Source: Pedobacter hartonius (GTDB taxonomy: Bacteria > Bacteroidota > Bacteroidia > Sphingobacteriales > Sphingobacteriaceae). Taken from it: a stretch of 64,000 nucleotides of DNA. This document shows, piece after piece, positions 9,543 to 18,883 of this stretch (positions within the stretch are counted from its first letter, which is position 1; each line of letters opens with the position of its first letter). A program made the translations under genes and the position numbers. Location of the stretch: assembly GCF_900107535.1 (NCBI RefSeq), contig NZ_FNRA01000015.1:46803-110802 (forward strand). Reading direction: 5' to 3'. Below the pieces are notes generated by a model. It made no database searches and had not been told where the DNA came from. It was given only the letters and a program-made list of their open reading frames with translations.

Positions 9543-10904
9543 CTACCTTTCAGGCAACAGCATTTTTGTCCGCTTTTGAAACCTGAAGAATAGCAGGACG
9601 GAGGCGGTGAGCAGCCCGAATGTAAGGCCATACCAGATCCCATTTACGCCCAGCCCGAGTGGAATGCCCAGAAAATAGCCCAGAGGAATACCAATGACCC
9701 AGTAGGCGAAAAAGGTGATGATCGTTGGGTAATTTACATCTCCGAGACCCCGCAATACGCCCAGGCCAACTACCTGTGTGCCATCAAATAACTGGAAAAA
9801 TCCCGCGATGATCAGTAGGTGAGAAGCGATCCCGATCACAGCGAGGTCTTCTGTATAAATATAGGGGAGTACTCCGCTTGCTAAAATAAAAATAACAGCA
9901 GTAATGGCCATAAACACCAGGATGACATGGTAGCTGGCTAAAGCCGACTTGCGCAGGTCGCCGAAGTTATTTTTACCAAGGTTGTTCCCTGTTTTAATGG
10001 TAGCTGCTGAGGCAATTCCACTGGATATCATATAGGTGACAGAGGCCAGGTTAATCGCTACCTGGTGCGCGGCCTGTTCTACTGCCCCGATGGTGCCGAT
10101 CAGGATGGCGGCGCCACTGAAAGCGCTGATCTCAAATGAATACTGCAGTGATACCGGTGCCCCGATCTTTAAGATCTTCAGGCTCCTAACCTTATCAAAA
10201 AAGGTTAACCGGAAGTTGCGGAGATAAGGTCTGAAATTTCTGGAGCTGAATACATAATACCCCATTACCACACACATCAGTACCCTGTCTATCAGCGTAC
10301 TCAGGCCCACGCCCTTTACGCCCATCGGGGTAATGCCAAACAGACCCTTTACAAAGACCAGCCCAAACAGGATGTTGATGAGGTTGCCCCAGATAGAGAT
10401 ATACATGGCTTGTTTGGTAAAGCCCAGTCCTTCAGTGAACTGTTTAAAGGTCTGAAAGATCATTAATGGAATGATGGATACGCCCAGGTACTGAAGATAG
10501 GGTTTTGCATAGGTAACTACATCCCTCGACTGCCCGATATGGTCTATGAACAGTAAGGTTCCGTAATTCACGAACAGGTAAAGCAGTACGCCCATCACCA
10601 TATTGATCATCAGGCTATTTGATAATAACTTGCCGCATTCCTGGTAGTTTTTGCTTCCGTTTTCCCGTGCGATAAGGGGGGTGAGGCCGTAGGAAATTCC
10701 AAGACCCATAACCAGGATCAGCATAAATATGCTGTTTACCAGCGAAACAGCAGCCAGTTGTATCGTACCGGCAAAATGGCCAACGATCACACTGTCAGCC
10801 AGGTGAACGAGCGTATGCCCGATTTGTGAGACCACAATAGGCATCGCCAGTCTTAGATTATCGGCATAATAAGGCTTATATTTTTCGTACAGAGCGAGTA
10901 GCAT
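9543..10904 (-). CDS. MATE family multidrug/Na+ antiporter
   Basis: About 453 residues with twelve hydrophobic segments and the MATE-type duplicated halves (LAMPIVVSQIGHTLVHLADS at the N terminus). It exports cationic compounds using an ion gradient. The frame runs back to a TTG at 10946 that would overlap the upstream gene by 14 nt; the ATG at 10904, 28 nt after that gene's stop, gives the normal MATE N terminus. It is probably cotranscribed with the AlbA_2 gene upstream. Confidence 0.9.
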   Translation of the reverse strand: MLLALYEKYKPYYADNLRLAMPIVVSQIGHTLVHLADSVIVGHFAGTIQLAAVSLVNSIFMLILVMGLGISYGLTPLIARENGSKNYQECGKLLSNSLMINMVMGVLLYLFVNYGTLLFIDHIGQSRDVVTYAKPYLQYLGVSIIPLMIFQTFKQFTEGLGFTKQAMYISIWGNLINILFGLVFVKGLFGITPMGVKGVGLSTLIDRVLMCVVMGYYVFSSRNFRPYLRNFRLTFFDKVRSLKILKIGAPVSLQYSFEISAFSGAAILIGTIGAVEQAAHQVAINLASVTYMISSGIASAATIKTGNNLGKNNFGDLRKSALASYHVILVFMAITAVIFILASGVLPYIYTEDLAVIGIASHLLIIAGFFQLFDGTQVVGLGVLRGLGDVNYPTIITFFAYWVIGIPLGYFLGIPLGLGVNGIWYGLTFGLLTASVLLFFRFQKRTKMLLPER

Positions 10905-10932
10905 AAAATAGATTTGAACCTGTAAAGGTAAC

Positions 10933-11565
10933 CTATTTTGCTTCAATCATAGTGAAATATTCTTCTTTCTCCGAAGTATGGGGCTGGATCAGATCTGCAA
11001 GAATAAAGCTTACCAGGATCTTGCGGGCTTGTTTATGAGAGCACCTGCTGAGCTTGCTAAACTGTTTTAAGGTGATACGTCCTTCATCTCCAAGGTATTC
11101 CAGCAGTATCTTTTCCTGTGCCGTATAGGTGATCAGCTGTCCCGTTTGCATATGTTCGTTTTTCAGCACATCAACAATAATCTTACTGGCCAGGATACTT
11201 TTATCTTTCACACGGAAATATACCCACCATTTTTTATTTTCATCCAGTGCATAATGCGGCTTTGTATCGCTCTGCGCGATTTTTGCAACCAGAACCAGCT
11301 TGCTATCTACATATACTTCTTCAAATTCGGGTTCTATGGCCGGCCTGCAAAACTGGTGTGCAGATTTAATGATCATGTATTTTTCCTCTTCCTCAGATTT
11401 GACTCCCTTAATGCTGCCATCATCCGCTACACCGATCAGCAATTGTCCGCCTCTGTTATTTGCAAAGGCAACAAGGCTCTTTGCAATTTTCTCATTATTG
11501 GTAATGGTCTTTTTAAAATCCAGTGTAGTTCCCTCACCTTGTAAGATTAGTTTCCTGATGTTCAT
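10933..11565 (-). CDS. AlbA_2 (Schlafen-type) domain protein with C-terminal winged helix
   Basis: 210 residues. The first ~115 residues form an AlbA_2 domain: LDFKKTITNNEKIAKSLVAF, then ANNRGGQLLIGVADDGSIKG, typical of Schlafen/AlbA_2 putative transcription factors. The C-terminal ~80 residues look like a winged helix (ITLKQFSKLSRCSHKQARKI). DNA or RNA binding is expected. It sits upstream of the MATE gene in the same direction and might regulate it, but this is only context. Confidence 0.8.
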   Translation of the reverse strand: MNIRKLILQGEGTTLDFKKTITNNEKIAKSLVAFANNRGGQLLIGVADDGSIKGVKSEEEEKYMIIKSAHQFCRPAIEPEFEEVYVDSKLVLVAKIAQSDTKPHYALDENKKWWVYFRVKDKSILASKIIVDVLKNEHMQTGQLITYTAQEKILLEYLGDEGRITLKQFSKLSRCSHKQARKILVSFILADLIQPHTSEKEEYFTMIEAK

Positions 11566-11594
11566 TTTTCTGGGTTTATGCGCGCAAAATGGTG

Positions 11595-12080
11595 TTAATA
11601 AGCTACGGGGCCATATTCGCCCTTATGCAGGTTCCTGATGTAAACTTCATTCATTACAGTGGCACAAACCTCTCCGTTGATATCTTTGATTTCCATAGGG
11701 TAGGCTTTAATGAATTTACCATTGGTATTTAACGTCTCAATTGCTTCGTTCAGCATGTCGTCCGTGATGACTACCGTAAAATAAAGTGCCGAGCGGCCTG
11801 GTTTGAGATATTGGATACTGGCACTTTTGAGCCACACCCTGATCTTAAAACCTTGCCGCTGAAGAAGCTGGTCAAATAAGATGGCATAAAAAGGATCTGT
11901 AGCGGCATAGATCGTCCCTCCGAATATGGAGCCGTTGTAATTTTTATTGAAAAGACTTTTGCTGATTTTTACGTCTACACCCCTGAAACCGCTATGGAAT
12001 TTTTTTACCCGGATACGCTGAAAAAAAAGTGGCGGATATAAACACAGCGCCCATTCAAGTGTTTTTTCTGATACGATCAT
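11595..12080 (-). CDS. DUF4442 hotdog-fold protein (thioesterase-like)
   Basis: 161 residues. The segment FNKNYNGSIFGGTIYAATDPFYAILF matches the DUF4442 group of the hotdog superfamily, which is related to acyl-CoA thioesterases (a motif like N-x-x-G-x-x-F-G-G). Activity has not been defined for most members. It stands 29 nt upstream of the AlbA_2 gene on the same strand. Confidence 0.8.
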   Translation of the reverse strand: MIVSEKTLEWALCLYPPLFFQRIRVKKFHSGFRGVDVKISKSLFNKNYNGSIFGGTIYAATDPFYAILFDQLLQRQGFKIRVWLKSASIQYLKPGRSALYFTVVITDDMLNEAIETLNTNGKFIKAYPMEIKDINGEVCATVMNEVYIRNLHKGEYGPVAY

Positions 12081-12264
12081 GACGCTTAAATATCTGAAAC
12101 ATTATTGAAACTTTCATCAAAGCTCTGTCTTTAATATTTTTCTTGAATGAGATATATATAATGTGTTTATTGCCTTGTAACAAAAATAAAACAATAGGGT
12201 GTGCTGTTTGTTGTATAAAGAGAACTAATAAAACTCATCACATTTAAAAAACAAAAATAAAGAG

Positions 12265-12483
12265 ATGAAAAAAACGATTTTAAGTCTTGCTTTTGCAGGT
12301 TCAATGATATTAGCCGCCTCAGCATGCAACTCGACGAAAAATGTATCCGGATCGTCTGACAGTACGGCATCAGACTCCAGTTCTATTACTCCGGCAACCG
12401 ATACCGTCCTTAAAGACACTGCTAAAACTACACCGGATACGTCTAAAACTACGCCGCCAGACACTACCAGGACCCAACAATAA
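12265..12483 (+). CDS. Small Ser/Thr/Asp-rich lipoprotein
   Basis: 72 residues. A lysine start, hydrophobic stretch and lipobox ending ASAC (Cys21) indicate a type II signal peptide. The mature part is a low-complexity chain of Ser, Thr, Asp and Pro with repeated TTPDTSKTTPPDT-like units, likely unstructured and surface exposed or periplasmic. No known family. It has its own terminator. Confidence 0.7.
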   Translation: MKKTILSLAFAGSMILAASACNSTKNVSGSSDSTASDSSSITPATDTVLKDTAKTTPDTSKTTPPDTTRTQQ

Positions 12484-12500
12484 TTGCTGAAGATTTATAG

Positions 12501-12532
12501 GAAAGGCTGTCTGGAGACAGCCTTTCTTGTTT
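12501..12532 (+). terminator. Rho-independent terminator after the lipoprotein gene
   Basis: Perfect 11-bp stem (GAAAGGCTGTC / GACAGCCTTTC), loop TGGA, followed by TTGTTT. Confidence 0.85.
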
Positions 12533-12590
12533 AAGTGTCAAATTGGGAAACTTAAACTTGAATCGTTCCCCCATTAAATTTTATAAAACT

Positions 12591-12598
12591 TAACTTTG
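12591..12598 (+). promoter_or_regulatory. Candidate -7 element of the hemF promoter
   Basis: TAACTTTG fits the Bacteroidota -7 consensus TAnnTTTG and lies 17 nt before the hemF ATG. I see no good TTTG-type -33 element at the expected distance. Confidence 0.4.
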
Positions 12599-12615
12599 AT
12601 TATATTTCAATAATC

Positions 12616-13509
12616 ATGTTTAAAGATAGAGTAGTAGCAGCGTATCAGAAGATACAGGATGACATTTGCCAGGGTCTGGCATTAGCGGATGGAAAAGGCA
12701 GGTTTGAAGAAGAGATATGGACAAGAGAGGGCGGCGGCGGCGGACGTACCCGGATCTTTCAGCATGGAAATGTGATTGAAAAAGGCGGCGTCAACTTCTC
12801 TGCTGTCCACGGAAAACTTCCTGAAGCGGTAAAAAAAGCGTTTAAAGTGGAGAGCGATGATTTTTTTGCTGCTGGTGTATCTATAGTTATTCACCCCTCG
12901 AATCCCTTTGTGCCTATCATACATATGAACATCCGTTATTTTGAAATGGATGAGCAAACGCGATGGTTTGGCGGTGGTATTGATCTTAGTCCTCATTATA
13001 TCATTGATACCGATGCAAGGTTTTTTCATCATCTGCTCAAACAGACCTGTGATGAATTCGATTCATCATTCTACCCAAAGTTTAAAAAACAGGCTGACGA
13101 CTATTTCTATATTAAACACAGGGAAGAGACGCGCGGAATAGGCGGTATTTTTTATGACCGTCTTCAGCCATCCAATACAGGGTTTGACTGGGAGCAGCTC
13201 TTCAGCTTTTCGCTGGGCGTAGGCAATACCTTTATCCCTGTCTACACAGAACTGATCGACAGGAACAGGGATACAGAGTTTACCGAGGCAGAGCAGGAGT
13301 GGCAGTACCTCAGAAGAAGCCGTTACGTAGAGTTTAACCTGGTTTACGATTCAGGTACAAAATTTGGTCTGGAAACTAACGGAAGGATAGAATCTATCCT
13401 AATGAGCTTACCACCAACAGTAAAATGGGCCTATAACCACAAACCTTCAGAAAACAGTCCAGAAGCTGAAACTCTGAGCAAGTTAATAAAAGGTATAGAC
13501 TGGGCTTAA
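12616..13509 (+). CDS. hemF: Oxygen-dependent coproporphyrinogen III oxidase
   Basis: 297 residues, the usual HemF length. Motifs include EEIWTREGGGGGRTRIF near the N terminus, the conserved WFGGGIDLSPHY segment, and RGIGGIFYDRL. The enzyme decarboxylates two propionates of coproporphyrinogen III to give protoporphyrinogen IX in haem synthesis, using O2, which fits an aerobic organism. Monocistronic by context, between a terminator and the gyrA promoter region. Confidence 0.95.
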   Translation: MFKDRVVAAYQKIQDDICQGLALADGKGRFEEEIWTREGGGGGRTRIFQHGNVIEKGGVNFSAVHGKLPEAVKKAFKVESDDFFAAGVSIVIHPSNPFVPIIHMNIRYFEMDEQTRWFGGGIDLSPHYIIDTDARFFHHLLKQTCDEFDSSFYPKFKKQADDYFYIKHREETRGIGGIFYDRLQPSNTGFDWEQLFSFSLGVGNTFIPVYTELIDRNRDTEFTEAEQEWQYLRRSRYVEFNLVYDSGTKFGLETNGRIESILMSLPPTVKWAYNHKPSENSPEAETLSKLIKGIDWA

Positions 13510-13608
13510 TTTTTTTCCACAATACGCTTAAACAGCAATATTTTCTTAAATTCGCAAGGTTATAACATTACCTTATTTAAATCGTTTTTAAACGAACATT
13601 AATTTTTT

Positions 13609-16233
13609 ATGGCAGAAGATTTAGAAAATCAGGAAAACGACAAAATAATAAAGATTGATATAGACGAGCAGATGAAGTCTGCTTACATCGATTATTCGAT
13701 GTCCGTTATTGTATCAAGAGCGTTACCTGATGTACGCGATGGATTAAAACCAGTGCACCGTCGTGTACTTTACGGGATGCTTGATCTCGGTTTGGCAAAT
13801 AATAAACCTTATAAGAAATCAGCCCGTATCGTTGGAGAAGTACTCGGAAAGTATCACCCGCACGGTGATTCTTCGGTATATATGACTATGGTCCGTATGG
13901 CCCAGCCCTGGAGTTTAAGATATTTGCTGGTAGATGGTCAGGGTAACTTCGGTTCCGTTGACGGTGATTCTCCGGCAGCAATGCGTTACACAGAAGCAAG
14001 ATTTCAAAAGATTGCTGAAGATATGCTGGCCGATATCAATAAGGATACAGTAGATTTTCAACTCAACTTTGATGATTCCCTGCAGGAGCCAACAGTGCTT
14101 CCTTCTAAAGTACCAAACCTGTTGATCAACGGTGCTTCCGGTATTGCGGTAGGTATGGCAACGAATATGCCGCCCCACAATATCACAGAGGTTATCAATG
14201 CGACTATAGCTTATATTGAAAACAATGAGATCACTATTCCCGAGCTCATGAAATTCGTAAAAGGACCTGATTTTCCTACCGGTGCCCTGATATACGGATA
14301 CAACGGCGTTCAGGAAGCTTTTGAAACAGGCAGGGGACGTATCGTGATGCGTGCCAAAGCTGAAATCGAAGCCGTTAAGGACCGCGAGGTGATTATTGTT
14401 ACCGAGATTCCTTACCAGGTGAATAAGGCGATGATGATTGAGCGTACCGCTGAACTGATCGGAGAAAAGAAAATTGAAGGGATCTCTAATATAAAAGATG
14501 AATCAAATAAAGATGGTATCCGTATCGTTTATGAGATCAAACGTGATGCGAATGCCTCTATCGTTCTGAATAACCTTTTCAAACAAACTGCACTGCAGAC
14601 CTCATTCAGTGTAAATAACATTGCACTGGTGAACGGCAGACCGCAGATGCTGAACCTGAAAGACCTGATCAGGCATTTTGTTGACCACAGACATGACGTG
14701 ATTGTCCGCCGGACGAAATTTGAGCTGAACGAAGCCCAGAAACGTGCGCATATCCTGGAAGGTTTATTAATTGCCTTAGACCACCTCGATGAAGTGATCA
14801 AACTGATCAGGGGATCAAATACACCGGATGAAGCGAGATTAGGTTTAATGGAGCAGTTCGGCCTCAGTGATATTCAGTCGAGAGCAATTCTGGACATGAC
14901 TCTTCGCCGTTTGACAGGTCTGGAAAGAGACAAGATCAAAGACGAATACAACGAGCTGATGAAAACCATTGAATACCTGAATTCAATTTTAGCTGATGAA
15001 GGGCTGAGAATGCAGATCATCAAAGATGAACTCGCTGAAATGATGGAGAAATACGGTGATGAGCGCAGAACTCAGATCGTTCACTCTGCCGAAGATATGA
15101 GCATGGAAGACTTTATCGAAGATGAAGAAGTGGTGATCACGATCTCCCATGAAGGTTATATCAAACGTACTCCTGCCACAGAATACCGTACCCAGGCCAG
15201 GGGCGGAAAGGGCTCTAAGGGAAGTGATTCAAGAAATGAAGATTTTATTGAGCACCTGCTGATTGCCTCTAACCATAATTACATGTTATTCTTCACGGAA
15301 ACAGGCCGCTGTTTCTGGTTAAGGGTTTATGAAATCCCTGAAGGATCAAGGTTAAGCAAAGGAAGGGCAATCCAGAATATCATCAATATTCCGAAGGAAG
15401 AAAAAATAAAGGCTTATATTAAAGTCAAAAACCTGAAAGATCAGGAATACCTGGAAAACAACTACATTATCATGTGTACCAAAAAGGGAACGATTAAGAA
15501 AACTTCGCTGGAAGCTTATTCGAGACCAAGGGTAAATGGTATCAATGCGATCAACATCAATGAAGGTGACCAGTTGCTGGAAGCAAGTTTAACCAGCGGG
15601 TCAAGTGAAATTGTGATGGCTTTACGTTCAGGCCGTGCAATCAGGTTCAATGAGAGTACAGTCCGTCCGATGGGCAGAACGGCTACCGGTGTGAGAGGTG
15701 TTACTTTAGCACATGATAAAGATGAGGTAGTAGGAATGATCGCTGTTGATGATGCGTCTGCAACAGTGATGGTTGTTTCTGAAAAAGGTTATGGTAAACG
15801 TACGGATATCGAAGATTACCGTGTAACGAACCGTGGTGGTAAAGGGGTGAAAACCATTACGATCACAGAGAAAACCGGCGACCTGATCGCTATTAAGAGC
15901 GTTACCGATAACGATGACCTGATGATCATTAACAAATCTGGTATCGTGATCAGAATTGTGCTGAGCCACCTAAGGGTAATCGGAAGGGCTACACAGGGTG
16001 TGCGCCTGATCAATTTAAAAGGGAATGATGCTATCGCTTCAGTGGCCAAAATTGAACATGAAGATGATGAGGAAGAAGTTTCTGAAGATGTGCTGATCAC
16101 CGACCAGGCTGATGTGCTGCCCGAAGAAGGAGCAGTGACCGAAGGCGAAGATGCTGCAGTAGAAGAGGAGGAAGAAGATGAAGAAGAGGACGATACTACT
16201 GAAGATGAGGAAGCCGGGGACGAAGAAAAATAA
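13609..16233 (+). CDS. gyrA: DNA gyrase subunit A
   Basis: 874 residues. The N-terminal breakage-reunion domain has RALPDVRDGLKPVHRR, GKYHPHGDSSVYMT and AAMRYTEARF with the catalytic Tyr (about 127). The C-terminal beta-pinwheel follows, with a GyrA box read as QARGGKG at 529-535 (the usual form is QRRGGKG). In the quinolone-resistance region the position equal to E. coli Ser83 is Ser88, but the position equal to Asp87 is Met92. The last ~60 residues are extremely acidic (runs of E and D). Gyrase introduces negative supercoils with GyrB. A terminator follows. Confidence 0.95.
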   Translation: MAEDLENQENDKIIKIDIDEQMKSAYIDYSMSVIVSRALPDVRDGLKPVHRRVLYGMLDLGLANNKPYKKSARIVGEVLGKYHPHGDSSVYMTMVRMAQPWSLRYLLVDGQGNFGSVDGDSPAAMRYTEARFQKIAEDMLADINKDTVDFQLNFDDSLQEPTVLPSKVPNLLINGASGIAVGMATNMPPHNITEVINATIAYIENNEITIPELMKFVKGPDFPTGALIYGYNGVQEAFETGRGRIVMRAKAEIEAVKDREVIIVTEIPYQVNKAMMIERTAELIGEKKIEGISNIKDESNKDGIRIVYEIKRDANASIVLNNLFKQTALQTSFSVNNIALVNGRPQMLNLKDLIRHFVDHRHDVIVRRTKFELNEAQKRAHILEGLLIALDHLDEVIKLIRGSNTPDEARLGLMEQFGLSDIQSRAILDMTLRRLTGLERDKIKDEYNELMKTIEYLNSILADEGLRMQIIKDELAEMMEKYGDERRTQIVHSAEDMSMEDFIEDEEVVITISHEGYIKRTPATEYRTQARGGKGSKGSDSRNEDFIEHLLIASNHNYMLFFTETGRCFWLRVYEIPEGSRLSKGRAIQNIINIPKEEKIKAYIKVKNLKDQEYLENNYIIMCTKKGTIKKTSLEAYSRPRVNGINAININEGDQLLEASLTSGSSEIVMALRSGRAIRFNESTVRPMGRTATGVRGVTLAHDKDEVVGMIAVDDASATVMVVSEKGYGKRTDIEDYRVTNRGGKGVKTITITEKTGDLIAIKSVTDNDDLMIINKSGIVIRIVLSHLRVIGRATQGVRLINLKGNDAIASVAKIEHEDDEEEVSEDVLITDQADVLPEEGAVTEGEDAAVEEEEEDEEEDDTTEDEEAGDEEK

Positions 16234-16259
16234 AGTTAAAAAATAAATACAAATCCCGT

Positions 16260-16316
16260 AAAACCTGCCGGAGAAGAGAATATTCAAAACATTCTTGGCT
16301 CCTGCAGGTTTTATAA
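16260..16316 (+). terminator. Terminator after gyrA
   Basis: AAAACCTGC at 16260-16268 pairs with GCAGGTTTT at 16304-16312, with further GGAG/CTCC pairing inside, then an AT-rich tail. Confidence 0.7.
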
Positions 16317-16337
16317 TTATTAAAAAACCAACCCATT

Positions 16338-17420
16338 ATGAAAAAAGTACTTTTAAGTATGTTATTTATAGGTGCTGCCACCTATGCTGCGAATGCTCAA
16401 AAGAGTGAAGTTTCAAAAGCGAAGAATGCCTGGGCATTAGCCAAATTTGCCAATACAACTACGCCTCTTGATGCTACCCTGAAATCTTTAGGAGAAGGAT
16501 TAAAATCTACTGATAATGCCATTGCCAACGAAAAATCGAAAGATATGCCTGAAGCATGGTCTTACAGGGCACTGTTCGCTTCAAGGATTGCGTTTGTAGA
16601 CTCACTGAATGTACAGAATGCAGTAGCTAATGAGAAAATTGCTGAAGAAGCAATAACAAAAGCCAAAGCTTTAGACACAAAAGGGGGGGAGAAAGAAAAT
16701 ATTCAGGAAGCAGAAACAACTTTGTCTAATGCCTTGAGAAACAGAGCTATTTTTGCCTACAACAAAAAGGATTTTAAAAACGCTTTGGTGTTTTTCAATG
16801 AGGTAACTGCCAAAAACCCTCAGGATACATCTACTTTTGTAAATGCAGGTGTAACAGCTAAACAAATAGAAGATTATCCTCAGATGATCACAAACTTTAA
16901 AAAAGCAATTGATCTGGGTTACAAAGACAGTGAATCATTGTACAGTGAGGTGATCTCTACCACTTTTGATAAAGTTAAAGATACTGTTGCCGGTTCAGCT
17001 TTACTGGAAACTGCTGCTGCCAAATATCCTGAGAATCCTTATTTCGTAGGAATGCAGACAGATCTTTTTATCAAACAGGGTAACATTGCCAAATCACAGG
17101 AGATGTTAAACAAACTGATCACTAAAGATCCAAAAAATGCCGCTTACCAATATGCAATGGGGGATACCTATTACAAACAAGCGCTGGACCTGCAGGGAAA
17201 AAGAAATGCAATTGACGCTAAAAAGAAAAAAGAGTTTGACGCGATCACATTAAAAATGACAGGTTTTATCGATCAGGCTTTGCCATATTACAAAAAAGCG
17301 TATGAACTTGATCCTAAAATGATTTCGGCACTGGAAAATCTGAAAATCATTTACGCGTTTAAAAATGACACGCCAAATTATGAAGCAACCAAGAAATTAC
17401 TGGATGCACAGAAAAAATAA
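16338..17420 (+). CDS. Secreted TPR protein, first of a related pair
   Basis: 360 residues: signal peptide (cleavage after about ANA, before QKSEV) and then several tetratricopeptide repeats (for example around NKKDFKNALVFFNEVTAKNP and IAKSQEMLNKLITKDPKN). Likely periplasmic and a protein-protein adaptor. It shares its plan with the next gene, including an early MPEAWSYRALFAS segment that matches WPETWAIKSYLSS there. It has its own terminator. Precise function unknown. Confidence 0.8.
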   Translation: MKKVLLSMLFIGAATYAANAQKSEVSKAKNAWALAKFANTTTPLDATLKSLGEGLKSTDNAIANEKSKDMPEAWSYRALFASRIAFVDSLNVQNAVANEKIAEEAITKAKALDTKGGEKENIQEAETTLSNALRNRAIFAYNKKDFKNALVFFNEVTAKNPQDTSTFVNAGVTAKQIEDYPQMITNFKKAIDLGYKDSESLYSEVISTTFDKVKDTVAGSALLETAAAKYPENPYFVGMQTDLFIKQGNIAKSQEMLNKLITKDPKNAAYQYAMGDTYYKQALDLQGKRNAIDAKKKKEFDAITLKMTGFIDQALPYYKKAYELDPKMISALENLKIIYAFKNDTPNYEATKKLLDAQKK

Positions 17421-17439
17421 TCGTTACTGAACGATAATT

Positions 17440-17473
17440 AAAAGAGGGATAAATTTTATCCCTCTTTTTTTTT
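17440..17473 (+). terminator. Rho-independent terminator between the two TPR genes
   Basis: AAAAGAGGGATAA pairs with TTATCCCTCTTTT and runs into nine T residues. Confidence 0.85.
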
Positions 17474-17476
17474 GTA

Positions 17477-17484
17477 TAAATTTG
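17477..17484 (+). promoter_or_regulatory. Candidate -7 element for the second TPR gene
   Basis: TAAATTTG fits TAnnTTTG, directly after the terminator T-run and 19 nt before the ATG at 17504. No clear -33 element, since the spacing falls in the T-run. Confidence 0.4.
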
Positions 17485-17503
17485 TAGTTAAGCCACAAAG
17501 CAT

Positions 17504-18652
17504 ATGATTGACAAACGACTTATTTATTCTGCTGCATTTTTTCTAGTAATCAATTCCTCTCAGGTTTTTGCGCAAAAAACACAAATGCTGATCGCTAAAA
17601 ATAGTGTCGGAAAACTTCAGGCTGCGATTGCAAATAAAAAAGACCGCAAAACAAAGATGGATATCTTGTCGGAAGGGATTAAGGCAAGTGAATCCACAGA
17701 AAAAGATAGCAAAACAAAAAAATGGCCGGAAACATGGGCGATCAAATCATACCTGAGCTCTTATATTGCAATCACTGACTCTAGTGAAAGCAATTCCGAT
17801 AAATATTATCAACAGGCTTTGCAGGCAATAGATTCAGCAAAAAGATTTGAAAATTATGAAGATAATTCAGGTCTGATTGCAGCGGCAAACTATAATATCA
17901 ACATCAAAAAACAGCAAAAAGGAAACAAGGCTTATGCAGCTCAAGATTTCTCTGCTGCATATAATTACCTCAGGGAGGTCAGCGATTTCTTTCCTAAAGA
18001 TACCGTACTGGCTGTTAACGCTGCTTTAAGTGCTGAAGGCACAAAGAATGATAATGCCGCATTTGATTATTTCAAGCGGGCTAAAGACAATGGCATAAAA
18101 AACCCTGTGGTTTTCCAGCGCCTGGCAACGATCTATAAAAACAGGCAGGATACCGCTAAAGCTACCAGGGCACTTGAAGAAGGACTGAACCTGAATCCTT
18201 ATAATACTTTGTTAAACAATGATTATATGAACATATTACTGGACGATGAAAGATACTCAGACGCCAGACAGGTGATTGAGAATACGCTGAAAGTTGAAAC
18301 AAGAAGCAAACTGCTGTATTACCTGTATGGATACCTTCATCAGAAAAATGCGAATATGGGCACTGCTGAACTGGCATTCAACAAATCACTGACCATTGAC
18401 AGGAATTATTTTGATGCCCTGTACCAATTGGGACTGGTGTACATTAATCTTGGCAACGAAGCTTTAACGCCTGCGAATAAGGATGTAGAGAAGTTCGCGT
18501 CCTATCTGAACCGTGCCGAGGTGATCCTGGTACAAGCTCATGAAACTAAACCCAAGGATAAATCTACCATCAATTTACTGATTGAAATTTATACCCGCAA
18601 AAACAGGTTTGACAGGGTTCAGGAACTCAGAGCACAGCTGGACGAATTTTAA
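17504..18652 (+). CDS. Secreted TPR protein, second of a related pair
   Basis: 382 residues with a signal peptide (FFLVINSSQVFAQ) and TPR repeats covering most of the mature protein (for example AALSAEGTKNDNAAFDYFKR and ATRALEEGLNLNPYNTLLNN). It is a diverged tandem relative of the preceding gene, but each has its own expression signals. Probable periplasmic scaffold; function unknown. Confidence 0.8.
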   Translation: MIDKRLIYSAAFFLVINSSQVFAQKTQMLIAKNSVGKLQAAIANKKDRKTKMDILSEGIKASESTEKDSKTKKWPETWAIKSYLSSYIAITDSSESNSDKYYQQALQAIDSAKRFENYEDNSGLIAAANYNINIKKQQKGNKAYAAQDFSAAYNYLREVSDFFPKDTVLAVNAALSAEGTKNDNAAFDYFKRAKDNGIKNPVVFQRLATIYKNRQDTAKATRALEEGLNLNPYNTLLNNDYMNILLDDERYSDARQVIENTLKVETRSKLLYYLYGYLHQKNANMGTAELAFNKSLTIDRNYFDALYQLGLVYINLGNEALTPANKDVEKFASYLNRAEVILVQAHETKPKDKSTINLLIEIYTRKNRFDRVQELRAQLDEF

Positions 18653-18791
18653 TTGTTGAGGCTGATTTATTACTCTGGAAAGAGCATCCAATAATCGTAC
18701 TTAACATAATATTAATTATAGTACGTAATATATTCCTGTATTAATCCTTTTTTATTGAGATCTTGTTCAACTGATTATTCACCTCTGTTTT

Positions 18792-18815
18792 ACGCCAGGA
18801 CAACTGGCGTTTCTT
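18792..18815 (+). terminator. Possible terminator 140 nt after the second TPR gene
   Basis: ACGCCAG / CTGGCGT stem with a GACAA loop, followed by TTCTTG. Good stem but weak T-run and far from the stop codon. Confidence 0.5.
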
Positions 18816-18883
18816 GTGAGAATTTAATATTGGTTTTATAGGGTTCTATAAAAATAAGAATAAATTTATAGTTTTAATCAAAT

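Noticed and set aside
18696..18725. Inverted repeat CGTACT...AGTACG before the Tet-type exporter
   Set aside because: Looks like a possible TetR-type operator, but there is no TetR gene nearby, the arms are only 6 bp and the region is AT-rich.
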